NCBI RefSeq assembly: GCF_000185905.1
Contig: NC_014923.1
Location: 248,001-312,000 of the forward strand
Length of the DNA stretch: 64,000 bases
Reading direction: 5' to 3'
Source: Mesorhizobium ciceri biovar biserrulae WSM1271
GTDB lineage: Bacteria; Pseudomonadota; Alphaproteobacteria; Rhizobiales; Rhizobiaceae
Below the pieces are notes generated by a model that worked only from the letters and a program-made list of their open reading frames with translations, was not told where the DNA came from and ran no database searches. This document shows, piece by piece, positions 41,751 to 51,772 of this stretch. Positions within the stretch are counted from its first letter, which is position 1; every line of letters starts with the position of its first letter. Both the position numbers and the translations under genes were made by a program.

Positions 41751-42782
41751 TCAGACAGCCCTGAAAGTGTTGACCGGCTCCGGGAAATGGCAGGCGACGC
41801 GATGCGAACCACCGGCCGGATCGAGCGGCGGTTCGACGGCAGCGCAGATCGCCTGCGCCTTGAAGCAGCGCGTGCGGAAGCGGCAGCCGGATGGCGGGTT
41901 GAGCGGGCTCGGCACATCGCCGCTCAGCACGATGCGCTCGCGCTTGCGCTCCTTCTCGGGATTGGCGAGCGGCACCGCCGACAGCAGCGCCTGGGTGTAG
42001 GGATGCAGCGCCCTCGAATAGAGTTCGGCCGCCGGCGCGATCTCGACGATCTTGCCGAGATACATCACCGCCACCTGATGCGAGATGTGGCGCACGACGG
42101 ACAGATCATGCGCTATGAACAGATAGGAGGTGCCGAAGGATTGCTGGATGTCCTTGAGCAAATTGAGCACGCCGGCCTGCACCGAAACGTCGAGGGCCGA
42201 AACCGGCTCGTCGAGGATCACCACTTGCGGATTGAGTGCCAGCGCGCGGGCGATGACGACACGCTGGCGCTGGCCGCCGGACAGTTCGTGCGGATAGCGC
42301 TTGCCATGCTCGGGATTGAGCCGCACCAGTTCGAGCAATTCGGCGACGCGCGCGCGGCGGTCGGTCGCCGACATGTCGCTCATGCGCAGCGGCTCGGCGA
42401 TGTTGTCGGCAATGCGCATGCGCGGATGCAGCGACCCGTAGGGATCCTGGAAGACGAGCTGGATGTAGCGCCGCATCAGGCGCATGTCTTCGTGATTGAG
42501 CGCGAGCAGGTTCTGGCCACGGAACCAGCTTTCGCCGCTGGTCGGCTCGATCAGCCGCATCAGGCAGCGCCCGAGGGTCGACTTGCCGCAACCGGATTCA
42601 CCGACCAGACCCAGCGTTTCGCCTGGTGCTACGTCGAACGAGACATCGGCGACCGCACGGACATGGGCAACGGCACGGTCGAAGACGAGGCCGCCGCGAA
42701 CCGGAAAGTCCTTGACGAGATGGCGAACAGAAAGCGCAGCCGCCGGTTTGGTTTCCGCCTGGAGTTGCTCCGCTGCGCTCAT
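41751..42782 (-). CDS. Dipeptide-type ABC transporter ATPase (DppF-like)
   Basis: This 343-residue ATPase has Walker [10 protein letters not shown], the signature [17 protein letters not shown], Walker [13 protein letters not shown] and the C-terminal oligopeptide-family extension with a cysteine cluster ([16 protein letters not shown]), which in related transporters can bind an iron-sulfur cluster. It pairs with the neighbouring DppD-like ATPase as the energising heterodimer. Its start overlaps the stop of that gene by four bases. The transporter imports the ligand of a family-5 binding protein, most likely the one at 34434. Confidence 0.9.
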   Translation of the reverse strand: MSAAEQLQAETKPAAALSVRHLVKDFPVRGGLVFDRAVAHVRAVADVSFDVAPGETLGLVGESGCGKSTLGRCLMRLIEPTSGESWFRGQNLLALNHEDMRLMRRYIQLVFQDPYGSLHPRMRIADNIAEPLRMSDMSATDRRARVAELLELVRLNPEHGKRYPHELSGGQRQRVVIARALALNPQVVILDEPVSALDVSVQAGVLNLLKDIQQSFGTSYLFIAHDLSVVRHISHQVAVMYLGKIVEIAPAAELYSRALHPYTQALLSAVPLANPEKERKRERIVLSGDVPSPLNPPSGCRFRTRCFKAQAICAAVEPPLDPAGGSHRVACHFPEPVNTFRAV

Positions 42783-43855
42783 GGGGCCACGTCTCCACTG
42801 TCCAGGCTCGCCGCCGCCAGCACAGCACTGTGGAAGGGCGGCAAGGTCGTCGCGAAATGACAGGCCGAGAACCGGCCGCCGACATCGTGCAAAGGCGGGT
42901 CCTCGGTCCGGCAGCGTGCCGCGGCATAAATGCAGCGCGGATGGAAGGCGCAGCCGCCCGGCAAGCGCCCAAGTGCGGGCGGCGAACCGTCGATCGAGAA
43001 CAGCCGCTCGCGGCTTTCCTCGAGGTTGGGGATCGAGGCGATCAGGCCACGCGTGTAAGGATGGCGCGGATCGGCGAACAGCTCGGATACGCCTGCCTGT
43101 TCGACGACACGGCCGGAATAGACGACCGCGACGCGGTCGGCATGGCCGGCGACGACGCCGAGATCATGGGTGATCAGCACCAGGCCGAGGCCGAGCCGTT
43201 CCTGCAGCGAGCGCAGCACGGCCAGGATCTGTGCCTGCACCGTGACATCGAGCGCCGTGGTCGGTTCGTCGGCAATCAACAGGTCAGGATCGTTGGCGAC
43301 GGCCATGGCGATAACCGCGCGTTGGCGCATGCCGCCGGAGAATTCATGCGGATACTGGTTGACCCGGCGCTCCGGCTGCGGGATCGCCACCAGATGGAGC
43401 AATTCGACCGCGCGCGCCATCGCCTGTTTGCGTGTCACGCGATGATGCAGCCTGACCGCCTCGGCAATCTGGGCGCCGACGGTCATCACCGGATTGAGCG
43501 AGGACAGCGGGTCCTGAAAAATCATGGCGATGCGCGCGCCCCTGATCTTGCGCATCTCGCGCGCCGGTTTGCCGACCAGTTCGTCGCCGTTGAAGCGGAC
43601 CGAGCCGGTGACCACCGCGTTCTTTGACGTGAGGCCGAGCGCGGCGAGCATGCCGACGGACTTGCCCGAGCCGGACTCACCGACAATGCCGACCACTTCG
43701 CCCTTGGCGACGTCGAGGTCGATCCCGCGAACCGCTTCGAACTGACTGCCGGCCTTGCGGAACCCGACCCGCAGACCGCGTATGGACAGCAGCGGCTCGC
43801 GCTCGCCCACCTTGTCGACTGCGCCCGGTGGCGCTGAGGAAATCTGTGCGCTCAT
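42779..43855 (-). CDS. Dipeptide-type ABC transporter ATPase (DppD-like)
   Basis: This is the second ATPase of the importer, 358 residues. Walker A is GESGSGKSV, the signature [17 protein letters not shown], Walker [13 protein letters not shown] and the C-terminal cysteine region [14 protein letters not shown]. The ATG at 43855 lies 3 bases after the permease stop, so the operon is tightly packed. DppD and DppF types differ in the residue after the lysine-serine pair and in the C-terminal tail, which supports the two separate calls. Confidence 0.9.
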   Translation of the reverse strand: MSAQISSAPPGAVDKVGEREPLLSIRGLRVGFRKAGSQFEAVRGIDLDVAKGEVVGIVGESGSGKSVGMLAALGLTSKNAVVTGSVRFNGDELVGKPAREMRKIRGARIAMIFQDPLSSLNPVMTVGAQIAEAVRLHHRVTRKQAMARAVELLHLVAIPQPERRVNQYPHEFSGGMRQRAVIAMAVANDPDLLIADEPTTALDVTVQAQILAVLRSLQERLGLGLVLITHDLGVVAGHADRVAVVYSGRVVEQAGVSELFADPRHPYTRGLIASIPNLEESRERLFSIDGSPPALGRLPGGCAFHPRCIYAAARCRTEDPPLHDVGGRFSACHFATTLPPFHSAVLAAASLDSGDVAP

Positions 43856-43858
43856 CGC

Positions 43859-44701
43859 CTAGTCCGACCTTGGATCGAGAATGTCGCGCAAGCCGTCGCC
43901 TATGAAGTTAAAGCCGAGCACGATGGTGAGGATGGCGACGCCGGGACCGAAGGCGATCCACCATTGATAGAAATGAACGGCGCCATCGGAGATCATCGAG
44001 CCCCATTCGGGTGTCGGCGGCGTGGCGCCGAGGCCGATGAAGCTGAGCGACGCGGCAAGCAGCACGACCTGGCCCAAATCCATTGTCGCGCTGATCAGCA
44101 CCGGGGTCCAGCAAAGCGGCAATATGTGCGTGAACAGCACGCGCCGCGGCCTGGCGCCGGCGGCGATTGCCGCCTCGACATGCTCGCGCTCCTTCACTTC
44201 CAATACCTGCGCCCGCATCAGCCGGGCGTAGACGGGCCACCAGACGAGCACCATGGCGATGGCGGCATTGCCGAGGCCTGGTCCGAGCGACGCCGCGACG
44301 GCCATGGCCAGCAGCATCGGCGGAAAGGACAGAGTGACGTCGACAAGCCGCATGATCGCCGCGCCGGTCAATCCGCCGACGAAGCCGGAAATGGCGCCGA
44401 GCAGCGAGCCTATGATCACTGCAGAGACGACGACCAGAACCGCGATCGGCAGCGAATGCGCGGCCCCGTGCAGAGTGCGGGCCAGCACATCGCGGCCGAG
44501 TGCGTCGGTGCCCAGCCAATGCGCCCAGCTTGGCGCCTGAAGCCGCCGCGCCACCATTTCGAGCGGATCGAACTGCACGACCAGGTTGGCGAATACGGTC
44601 ATGAACAGCCAGAACAGGATGACGACCGTGCCGATGACCAATGGCGCGGTCAGCCATTCGGGAACCGTCGAGGAGCGGGACTTGGTGACGACGACTGCCA
44701 T
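43859..44701 (-). CDS. Dipeptide-type ABC transporter permease (DppC-like)
   Basis: The 280-residue inner-membrane protein has about six hydrophobic segments. LGTDALGRDVLARTLHGA is the DppC-type motif and EAAIAAGARPRRVLFTHILP the EAA loop that contacts the ATPases. The ATG at 44701 overlaps the last base of the DppB-like gene stop. It forms the membrane channel with that protein. Confidence 0.92.
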   Translation of the reverse strand: MAVVVTKSRSSTVPEWLTAPLVIGTVVILFWLFMTVFANLVVQFDPLEMVARRLQAPSWAHWLGTDALGRDVLARTLHGAAHSLPIAVLVVVSAVIIGSLLGAISGFVGGLTGAAIMRLVDVTLSFPPMLLAMAVAASLGPGLGNAAIAMVLVWWPVYARLMRAQVLEVKEREHVEAAIAAGARPRRVLFTHILPLCWTPVLISATMDLGQVVLLAASLSFIGLGATPPTPEWGSMISDGAVHFYQWWIAFGPGVAILTIVLGFNFIGDGLRDILDPRSD

Positions 44702-45714
44702 CAGCTCAACCTCACGCGCGGATTGGCCACGACATAGAGTATATCGGTGATAAGGTTGGTGACCAGGAAGGCAAGGCCGCCGACGATGGTGACGCCGATG
44801 ATCGCCGGGAAGTCGAGCGCACGCGCTGCCTCCACGGCATAGGATCCCATGCCCGGCCAGGAGAAGATGGTTTCGGTCAGCACCGCGCCGGTGATCAGAT
44901 AGGCGAAGGAATAGCCGATGACGGTCAGGGTCGGCACCATGGTGTTGCGCAGCGCATGGACGATGACGACGCGGAATTCGCTCGCCCCCTTGGCGCGCGC
45001 GGTAAGCACGAACTCGCGGCTCATCACATCAAGCATGTTGGCGCGCACCAGCCGCGATATGGTGCCCGAAACCGTCCAGCCGAGGACGAAGGCCGGCAGA
45101 AGCAGGTGCCAGAGCGCGTCCTTGAAGACGGTCCAGTCGCCAGCCAGAAGCGAATCGATGGTCAGGAAGCCGGTGATGCCGGGCGGCAATGCCAAGCGGG
45201 CATCGACCCTGCCCGGCCCCGGCAGCCAGTTCAGCATGACGGAGAAGATGAACAACAGGCCGAGCCCCGACCAGAACACCGGCAGCGAAGAGCCTAACAA
45301 GGCGAACAGCCGCGCGCCATGGTCGATCAGGCTGTTGCGGAAATAGGCGGCCAGCACACCAAGCACGATGCCGAGCGTGGTGCCGAAGATCATCGCGGCG
45401 AAAACCAGTTCGAGCGTTGCCGGCAAGCGGTAGAGAATGTCGGTGCCGACATTGCGCTTGGTGATGAACGAGGTGCCAAGATCGCCGCTCAGCAGATTAC
45501 CAAGATATATCATATAGCGTTCCGGCAAAGGACGATCGAGACCCCAACGCGTCTTGGCGGCGGCCACCACTTCGGGGTTGCTCATCTGCTGTTCGGCGAC
45601 AATCGCGGTCAGCGGATCCCCCTTGGTCACCGTGGTGATCAGGAAGGCGATGGTGACGATGCCGAGCACCAGAAACGGCATTGCGATAAGCCGGCGCAAA
45701 ATATAGCGAGACAC
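44701..45714 (-). CDS. Dipeptide-type ABC transporter permease (DppB-like)
   Basis: This is a 337-residue permease that opens the minus-strand operon. YILRRLIAMPFLVLGIVTIA is the typical DppB N-terminal segment, and the EAA region reads LTARAKGASEFRVVIVHALR. The GTG at 45714 is chosen because AAGG lies 9 bases upstream; the frame is open to 45813, but those residues have no family look and run toward the operator. An IclR-type site lies 105 bases upstream of the start. Confidence 0.88.
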   Translation of the reverse strand: MSRYILRRLIAMPFLVLGIVTIAFLITTVTKGDPLTAIVAEQQMSNPEVVAAAKTRWGLDRPLPERYMIYLGNLLSGDLGTSFITKRNVGTDILYRLPATLELVFAAMIFGTTLGIVLGVLAAYFRNSLIDHGARLFALLGSSLPVFWSGLGLLFIFSVMLNWLPGPGRVDARLALPPGITGFLTIDSLLAGDWTVFKDALWHLLLPAFVLGWTVSGTISRLVRANMLDVMSREFVLTARAKGASEFRVVIVHALRNTMVPTLTVIGYSFAYLITGAVLTETIFSWPGMGSYAVEAARALDFPAIIGVTIVGGLAFLVTNLITDILYVVANPRVRLS

Positions 45715-45818
45715 GTGGCTACCTTCACAAGGAGGGGCTTCGTAAGATGGCACAAGGCGCTGGGACATGCCATCGACGGAAACATATTGACAGCCCGCGA
45801 AAGCCGCTGTCAATATAA

Positions 45819-45835
45819 ATGGAATTTAATTTCAT
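45819..45835. promoter_or_regulatory. IclR-type operator candidate between the dpp-like operon and the iclR-type gene
   Basis: ATGGAATTTAATTTCAT is a quasi-palindrome (ATGRAATT and AATTYCAT arms) in the divergent promoter region. It is nearly the reverse complement of the site at 32092-32108. Confidence 0.62.
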
Positions 45836-45900
45836 TTTTGATCGACAGTGCCGACGTCACCGGCCCGACAGGCGGACGACGACGCCAGAAAGACCTCAGC

Positions 45901-46710
45901 GTGCGCAAGCGAGCCACCAGGGACGAGACGGAGCTTGAAGGCGAAGGCGCACAGCTTTCGTCGTCGCTGGTGCGCGGGCTCGGCATCCTGCGCGCCTTCC
46001 GGCCGGGCGACGCCTCGCTCGGCAACCAGGACATCATTGCCCGCACCGGCCTGCCCAAGGCCACGGTGTCGCGCATCACCTATACGCTGAGCGCGCTCGG
46101 CTACCTCCTGTACGACAAGGATCTCGGCCGCTACAGCTTGGGGTCGGCTACCGTGGCGCTCGGCTATTCGGCGCTCAGTTCAAGCGCCGTCGTGCACGTC
46201 GCCCGGCCGCTGATGCAGCCGCTGGCCGATTTGACGGGGGCGGCGGTGGCGCTCGGCACGCGCGACAGCCTCAACATGGTGTATCTCGCCAATTGCCGGT
46301 CGGAGAGCCTTGTCACGCTGCGGCTCAACCCGGGCTCCTATCTGCCGATCTGGAAGACATCGATGGGGCTGGCCTATGCGGCGGCCCTTTCACCCGAGGA
46401 GCGCGTCAGCCTTGTACGGGCTTTGCAGGAGGCGGAGCCGGACAAGGCAGCGATGATCGCGGCGGCGATCGACGATGCGATCGCCCAATATGCACGCCAG
46501 GGCTATGTGACGTCGTTCGGCGCCTGGCACAGCTACATCCATGCAGTCGGCGTGCCGTTCCGCCCGCGTGACGGCTCGCCGCTGGTTGCCATCACCTGCG
46601 GCGGCATCGGCGAGATCATCACCGAGGACCGCGCGCATGCCGAGATCGGACCGGCGCTGGTGGCGATGGTGAAAGCACTGGGCGACCAGCTCGAGGGAAT
46701 TCCCGTGTAA
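45901..46710 (+). CDS. IclR-family transcriptional regulator
   Basis: This 269-residue regulator has an N-terminal winged helix (SSSLVRGLGILRAFRPGDAS, TGLPKATVSRITYTLSALGY) and a C-terminal effector domain (about 90-265) with SMGLAYAAALSPEER and AITCGGIGEII. The GTG at 45901 is chosen because it directly precedes the conserved part, though its ribosome site is weak; TTG codons upstream are possible. It is divergent from the ABC-transporter operon. The effector is probably the transported acid or its first metabolite. Confidence 0.85.
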   Translation: MRKRATRDETELEGEGAQLSSSLVRGLGILRAFRPGDASLGNQDIIARTGLPKATVSRITYTLSALGYLLYDKDLGRYSLGSATVALGYSALSSSAVVHVARPLMQPLADLTGAAVALGTRDSLNMVYLANCRSESLVTLRLNPGSYLPIWKTSMGLAYAAALSPEERVSLVRALQEAEPDKAAMIAAAIDDAIAQYARQGYVTSFGAWHSYIHAVGVPFRPRDGSPLVAITCGGIGEIITEDRAHAEIGPALVAMVKALGDQLEGIPV

Positions 46711-46846
46711 TCCCGGCACGGGATTGGCCCAGACGATCGGGCTGCATGCCGGCTTGAACTTGCCTGGTGGGGGCAGCACAGTCGCCGCCGACGGCATGGC
46801 GCTCGCATTGTCAGTCCATCGGGTTCAGGTGACGGGGGGAGATCGG

Positions 46847-47599
46847 ATGCCGATGAATTTTGCAGGACGGTTCAGCGATCGGGTGGCGGTCATCACCGGT
46901 GGCGCATCGGGCATTGGTCTGGCGGTGGCGCAGAGGATTGTCGAAGAAGGCGGACGGGTTTCGGTCTGGGATCGCGATCCCGCCCAGATCGAACAGGCCA
47001 AGGCCGTCATCCCCAGTCTTCACGGCATCGCTATCGACGTTGCCGATGCCGCTGGCGTGGAGCGCGCTGCCCGGTCAACGCTCGAAGCGCTTGGCGGTGT
47101 CGATATCCTGGTCACCAGCGCGGCGATCACCGGGCCGAACATGACGACCTGGAACTATTCGGCGGAAGATTGGCAGAAGGTCATCGACATCAACATCAAC
47201 GGCGTCTTCTACTGCAACAAGGCGCTCGTGCCGCACATGCTCGAGCGCAACTATGGCCGCATCGTCAACATCGCCTCGATCGCCGGCAAGGAAGGCAATC
47301 CCAACGCCTCCGCCTACAGCACGTCCAAGGCCGCGGTGATCGGCCTGACCAAGTCGCTCGGCAAGGAACTGGCCAAGACCGGGGTGACGGTCAATTGCGT
47401 CACGCCGGCGGCCGTGCGCACCGCGATCTTCAAGCAGATGAGCCAGGAGCACATCGACTTCATGCTGTCCAAGATACCGATGGCGCGCTTTGGCGAGGTC
47501 GACGAGGTGGCGGCGCTGATCTGCTGGATCGCCTCGGAAGAGTGTTCGTTCACGACGGCCGCCGTGTTCGACGTTTCCGGCGGCCGCGCCACCTACTGA
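46847..47599 (+). CDS. Short-chain dehydrogenase/reductase
   Basis: This is a classical 250-residue SDR with VAVITGGASGIGLAVAQRI, the NIASIAG catalytic Ser region and YSTSK. The ATG at 46847 is preceded by GGGGGGAG at 5 bases. It follows the iclR-type gene by 136 bases on the same strand. It might oxidise a hydroxy acid at the head of the tetronate-like pathway, since no LtnD-type dehydrogenase is present, but that is a guess from context. Confidence 0.85.
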   Translation: MPMNFAGRFSDRVAVITGGASGIGLAVAQRIVEEGGRVSVWDRDPAQIEQAKAVIPSLHGIAIDVADAAGVERAARSTLEALGGVDILVTSAAITGPNMTTWNYSAEDWQKVIDININGVFYCNKALVPHMLERNYGRIVNIASIAGKEGNPNASAYSTSKAAVIGLTKSLGKELAKTGVTVNCVTPAAVRTAIFKQMSQEHIDFMLSKIPMARFGEVDEVAALICWIASEECSFTTAAVFDVSGGRATY

Positions 47600-47712
47600 G
47601 GCAGAACGAATCTCAATTCCACGTGACGGTGCAACGGATGGAGCATGCGGGCGTATAGTTGGACGCCTCGAATCGACAAGTCGCGACAAGGTAGCGGGAA
47701 CCATGACACGGA

Positions 47713-49092
47713 ATGCAGCCGTCAGGCGGGAGTTTGCTACTTTTGCTTAGAGCCGAATCTGCCGCACTGTCCGACGATGAGCTTCTGGACCGCTATCAGC
47801 GCGCCGCCTTCGATTACTTCCTCGATAACGTGAACCCCGAAAACGGACTGGTCGCAGACACATCGCGGCCAAATTCGCCGGCCAGCATCGCTGTCGTCGG
47901 CTTCGCGCTGTCCAGCTATCCGATCGGCGTCGAGCGCGGCTGGATGACGCGCGATGCCGCCGCGAAGCTGACGCTGGCCGCGCTGCGTTTCTTCTCGACC
48001 AGCCGGCAAGGCAATAGCGACGACGTCACCGGCCATAAGGGTTTCTACTACCATTTCCTCGATATGCGGACCGGCCTGCGCGTCTGGCGCTGCGAACTGT
48101 CGATGGTGGATACGGCGTTGCTGATATCAGGCATGCTGGTGGCGAGCGCTTATTTCTCCGGTGACGATGACGAGGAAGCCGAAATCCGCCAACTGGCCGA
48201 GGCGCTCTACCGGCGCGTCGACTGGCGGTGGGCACAAGGTTCAAGCCCGACCCTGCGGCAAGGCTGGAAGCCAAAGAGCGGCTTTCTGCACTATGGCTGG
48301 GAGGGCTACAACGAAGCGACGATCCTCTACGTGCTGTCGATGGCCTCGCCTGACAGTCCAACCTCGGATAACAGCTACGAGGGCTGGACGGCGACCTATC
48401 AGTGGGAAAACATCTACGGCTACGACGTGCTGTATGGCGGCCCATTGTTCATGCACCAGTTCTCGCATGCCTGGATCGATTTCGCCGGCATCCGCGACGC
48501 CTTCATGCGCGAGAAGAACTCGGACTATTTCGAAAACAGCCGCCGCTCGACCTATCTGCATCGCGACTATGCGCGCCACAACCCTTACGGCTATGACGGC
48601 TATGAAGAGAACCTTTGGGGACTTTCGGCGGGCGACGGGCCGGGCGGCTTCCGCACCAGCGTGGAGCGACAGCGCCGGCGGTTTTCCGGCTATGCCGCGC
48701 GCGGCGCTCCGTTCGGGCCCGATGACGGGACGATCGCCCCTTGGTCCTATCCGGCATCACTGCCTTTCGCGCCGGAGATCTGCCTGGCGGCGCTGCGCCA
48801 TCTCGGTGATCGCTACCCCGAGGTGATCGACAATTTCCGGCTGCCGAGCGGCTTCAATCCGACATTGGCGAACCGGCGTAAATTCGGGAGGCACGGCTGG
48901 GTGTCGGAAGGCCACTATGGGCTGGATCAGGGTATCGTGGTGATGATGATCGAGAACCATCGGTCAGGGCTGATCTGGAAGCTGATGCGGTCCAATCAGC
49001 ATATCCGTCGCGGCCTGCACAAGGCCGGATTCAATGGCGGCTGGCTGTCTCAGCCGGCAAGCCCGGCGTCAGGTGGCGGCAATGTCGCGTGA
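47713..49092 (+). CDS. Glycoamylase-domain (GH144-like) glycoside hydrolase
   Basis: The 459-residue protein shows the (alpha/alpha)6 glycoamylase domain pattern (PF10091 type): DYFLDNVNPENGLVADTSR, GFALSSYPIGVERGWM, TGHKGFYYHFLDMRTGLR, ELSMVDTALLISGML, HYGWEGYNEATILYVL and PLFMHQFSHAWIDF. Characterised relatives (GH144) cleave beta-1,2-glucans, and rhizobia make cyclic beta-1,2-glucan. No clear signal peptide is seen, so it is probably cytoplasmic unless the start is further upstream. Its end overlaps the next flavoprotein gene by 11 bases, so the two are coupled. Confidence 0.78.
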   Translation: MQPSGGSLLLLLRAESAALSDDELLDRYQRAAFDYFLDNVNPENGLVADTSRPNSPASIAVVGFALSSYPIGVERGWMTRDAAAKLTLAALRFFSTSRQGNSDDVTGHKGFYYHFLDMRTGLRVWRCELSMVDTALLISGMLVASAYFSGDDDEEAEIRQLAEALYRRVDWRWAQGSSPTLRQGWKPKSGFLHYGWEGYNEATILYVLSMASPDSPTSDNSYEGWTATYQWENIYGYDVLYGGPLFMHQFSHAWIDFAGIRDAFMREKNSDYFENSRRSTYLHRDYARHNPYGYDGYEENLWGLSAGDGPGGFRTSVERQRRRFSGYAARGAPFGPDDGTIAPWSYPASLPFAPEICLAALRHLGDRYPEVIDNFRLPSGFNPTLANRRKFGRHGWVSEGHYGLDQGIVVMMIENHRSGLIWKLMRSNQHIRRGLHKAGFNGGWLSQPASPASGGGNVA

Positions 49093-50614
49093 CCGGACCA
49101 GGATCACCGCCTTCCCCGTCGACAGCAACGACATCAGTCTGATCGCGAGCGCCCATCCGCCGCACTGGAAGAACCCGCAGCCGGACGGTCCCTACAACCT
49201 CGTCGTCATCGGTGCCGGGCCGGCTGGGCTGACTGCCGCCTACGAAGCGGCCGGCCTCGGCGCAAAGGTCGCGCTCATCGAGCGCAATCTGATCGGCGGA
49301 ACTTGCGTCAATGTCGGTTGCATCCCGTCCAAGTCGATCATCCGCACCGCAAGGCTTTATGCCGACATGCGCGATGCCGAGAATTTCGGCGGCGACATGC
49401 CGGACCGTCTTCACGTCGACTTTCCGCGCGCCATGACGCGGATGCGGCAGATCCGGCAGCGGATCAGCCGCGCGGATGCCGCCGATAGGCTGGTTTCCGA
49501 AGGCATCGACCTTTATTTCGGCGAAGCGCTGTTTTCCGGACCGGACGCTGTCACGGTCGCCGGACAAACCTTGCGTTTCAGGAAGGCGCTGATCGCGACA
49601 GGCGCGCGCCCGAGGCTGCCGACGATTCCAGGCCTTGCCGAGGCCGGCTATCTCAGCAACGAGACCATGTTCGAGCTCACGGAGTGCCCGAAGCGGCTTC
49701 TGGTCATTGGCGGCGGACCGCTCGGCTGCGAGGCGGCGCAGGCCTTCTGCCTGCTCGGTGCCAAGGTCATCCTGGCGCAACGGGAACCGATGTTCCTGCC
49801 CGGCGAGGAACGCGACGCCGCCCAGATCCTTTCGGACGCGCTGGCGCGCGAAGGTGTCGAGGTTCGCCTCAACACCGAGGTGGTAGCGGTGCGAACGGAA
49901 GGCGGCAAGAAGCTCGCCGATCTGGTGTGCGACGACATCACGACAACGATTTCCGTCGACGAGATCATCACCGGCATCGGCCGATCGCCCAATGTCGACG
50001 GCCTCGACCTGGAAAACGCCGGGGTGGCATACGATGCCGACGGTATCAAGGTGGACGATTATCTCCGCACCACAAATCCGCACATCTATGCGGCGGGCGA
50101 TGTCTGCCTCGCCTACAAATTCACCCACACCGCCGAGGCCACAGCTCGCATGGTCGTGCGCAATGCCCTGTTTCTCGGACGCAGGAAACTGAGCGAGCTG
50201 GTCATTCCGTGGTGCACCTACACCGATCCGGAGATCGCCCATGTCGGCCTCTATCCGGCGGAGGCGCGCCAGAACGGCATCCCGGTCAAGACTTATACGG
50301 TGCTGATGCACGATGTCGCCCGGGCGGTCATGGACGGCGAGGAGGAGGGTTTCGTCAAAATCCACGTCAGGGAAGGGTCCGACCGCATCCTGGGCGCCAC
50401 GGTCGTCGCCAGCCATGCCGGTGAGATGATCAATGCGGTGTCGCTGGCCATCAAATCGGGCATGGGATTGCGTGCGCTGGCCGACGTCATCCATCCCTTC
50501 CCGACGCAGGCGCTAGGCATAAAGATGGCCGGCGACGCCTATCGGCGGACAAGGCTCACCTCATCATGGAAGCATCTGGCGGGCCGCTGGTTGGCGTGGT
50601 CCAGGCGATGGTGA
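49082..50614 (+). CDS. Mercuric-reductase-like FAD/NAD(P) disulfide oxidoreductase
   Basis: This is a class I flavoprotein of 510 residues. VVIGAGPAGLTAAYEAA is the FAD loop, GGTCVNVGCIPSK the redox disulfide (Cys-x4-Cys), LLVIGGGPLGCEAAQ the NAD(P) loop and IYAAGDV the second FAD motif. The C-terminal dimer domain ends with HPFPTQALGIKMAGD, not with the vicinal cysteines that bind Hg(II) in MerA, so it is unlikely to be a true mercuric reductase. The ATG at 49082 has AGGTGG upstream and lies inside the end of the hydrolase gene. A dihydrolipoamide dehydrogenase role is not supported by E2 genes nearby. Confidence 0.82.
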   Translation: MSRDRTRITAFPVDSNDISLIASAHPPHWKNPQPDGPYNLVVIGAGPAGLTAAYEAAGLGAKVALIERNLIGGTCVNVGCIPSKSIIRTARLYADMRDAENFGGDMPDRLHVDFPRAMTRMRQIRQRISRADAADRLVSEGIDLYFGEALFSGPDAVTVAGQTLRFRKALIATGARPRLPTIPGLAEAGYLSNETMFELTECPKRLLVIGGGPLGCEAAQAFCLLGAKVILAQREPMFLPGEERDAAQILSDALAREGVEVRLNTEVVAVRTEGGKKLADLVCDDITTTISVDEIITGIGRSPNVDGLDLENAGVAYDADGIKVDDYLRTTNPHIYAAGDVCLAYKFTHTAEATARMVVRNALFLGRRKLSELVIPWCTYTDPEIAHVGLYPAEARQNGIPVKTYTVLMHDVARAVMDGEEEGFVKIHVREGSDRILGATVVASHAGEMINAVSLAIKSGMGLRALADVIHPFPTQALGIKMAGDAYRRTRLTSSWKHLAGRWLAWSRRW

Positions 50615-50797
50615 CATTCCGGCAGCCTGCCGCAGCTGGTGCGTCGGACATTCGGCGACGATGCGGCGCTTGACGAAAGCCTCGTCGACCATCTCGGATA
50701 TCCCAAACGTCGGTGCCATCCAGAGGTTAGCCGGCTCTATATTTCCGCGGATCCTGCGGGCCCTGCCGACCGCGACTCCAATTTCGTGGCTGCCCTG

Positions 50798-51772
50798 TCA
50801 GGGTGCGTGCAGAAGTTCTTGCCGAATGGGCTCGAGATAGGTTTGCGGATGCAAGCGTCCCCAAACATGGTCGCGCTCGGTCAGGTGCTTAACCTGCTCT
50901 ATCCAGCGCCTCGGCGCATCAGGGTCCCTGACCTCATGCCAGTCGTCGACGATAATGACCGGCAGACCCTGATAGAGCGGGTCGAGCGGCGAGGTCTTGG
51001 TGACGACGATGCAGCCGAGATAAAACAGCTCCCATGTCCTATGGCAGTCCAGGCCGTTGCCTTCGGTGGACAGCACAAGCGGGTATTGCGAGTACAGTTG
51101 CCAGATCGAGCGCTGCGAGACGCGTTTCGTCAGGAAATCGACATGCGGACATCCGCGCAGGGCATCAAGCAGTTCCCGGCGCTGTCTCGAGCCATTGCTG
51201 ATGCTGAAATCAGAGAACAGTCTGGGCGGGCGGCGGTCCACATGATCCTGCCGGGCGCGTATGATTTCCAGTTGCTTCACAAGCCCTTCCGGCGTGGCGA
51301 AGGACCGAGGCGTGTGAAGATCGAGCCCGATCGGGAAAGGCTTGACCCTGGGGTGAGTGCCGTCACAATTCTGGCTGTACCAGGAGACCAGGAAGGGGTT
51401 GGCGAGAAGCTGGTCGACGGTGTCCTTCGCCAGATCCGACGGCACCGAAGCATCGCCATCGGTCGTCAGCAGCGTGAACGGTGCCGTGATCGTCGGCAAC
51501 ACGATCCTGACGAACGTGTCGAGATCACAGGTTTGCGCATCCCTGGACAAGGTGCTCAGACGCAGCCAGACGATGCCATGTGCGCCGCTGTAATGCTGGC
51601 GGAAAAATGCCTCGCTCTGTGTCGATGCGGTTGACGCGTTGCGATACCAGCGCGGCCCGGCGAAATCGCAGAAATGTCCGATCCCCTGCGACCACAGCAC
51701 GGGCGGAACGCCAAGAAATCTCAGCGCCCTGGAATAGACGGCTCTTTTGACTGCCCTTCGCAACCTGCCCAT
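50798..51772 (-). CDS. Putative glycosyltransferase, exostosin-like
   Basis: The 324-residue protein has no signal peptide. Features are VPPVLWSQGIGHFCDF, a middle LLTTDGDASVP, KPFPIGLDLHTPRSF, RLFSDFSISNGSRQRR and LSTEGNGLDCHRTWELFYLG, a layout like the exostosin/GT47-type C-terminal domain (nucleotide-sugar binding near E-G-x-D-x-H). It probably makes part of a surface glycan, but the family call is tentative. The ATG at 51772 follows AGGAG by 6 bases; the TTG at 51778 is less likely. It is isolated, with the plus-strand flavoprotein ending 183 bases away. Confidence 0.6.
   Translation of the reverse strand: MGRLRRAVKRAVYSRALRFLGVPPVLWSQGIGHFCDFAGPRWYRNASTASTQSEAFFRQHYSGAHGIVWLRLSTLSRDAQTCDLDTFVRIVLPTITAPFTLLTTDGDASVPSDLAKDTVDQLLANPFLVSWYSQNCDGTHPRVKPFPIGLDLHTPRSFATPEGLVKQLEIIRARQDHVDRRPPRLFSDFSISNGSRQRRELLDALRGCPHVDFLTKRVSQRSIWQLYSQYPLVLSTEGNGLDCHRTWELFYLGCIVVTKTSPLDPLYQGLPVIIVDDWHEVRDPDAPRRWIEQVKHLTERDHVWGRLHPQTYLEPIRQELLHAP

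Noticed and set aside
45504-45512. GATATATCA copy inside the DppB-like gene
   Set aside because: It lies in coding sequence (Tyr-Met-Ile-Tyr codons), lacks the outer bases of the GntR-type motif and is probably chance.
49082-50614. Mercuric reductase (merA) call
   Set aside because: No heavy-metal domain at the N-terminus, no vicinal cysteines at the C-terminus and no mer genes nearby.
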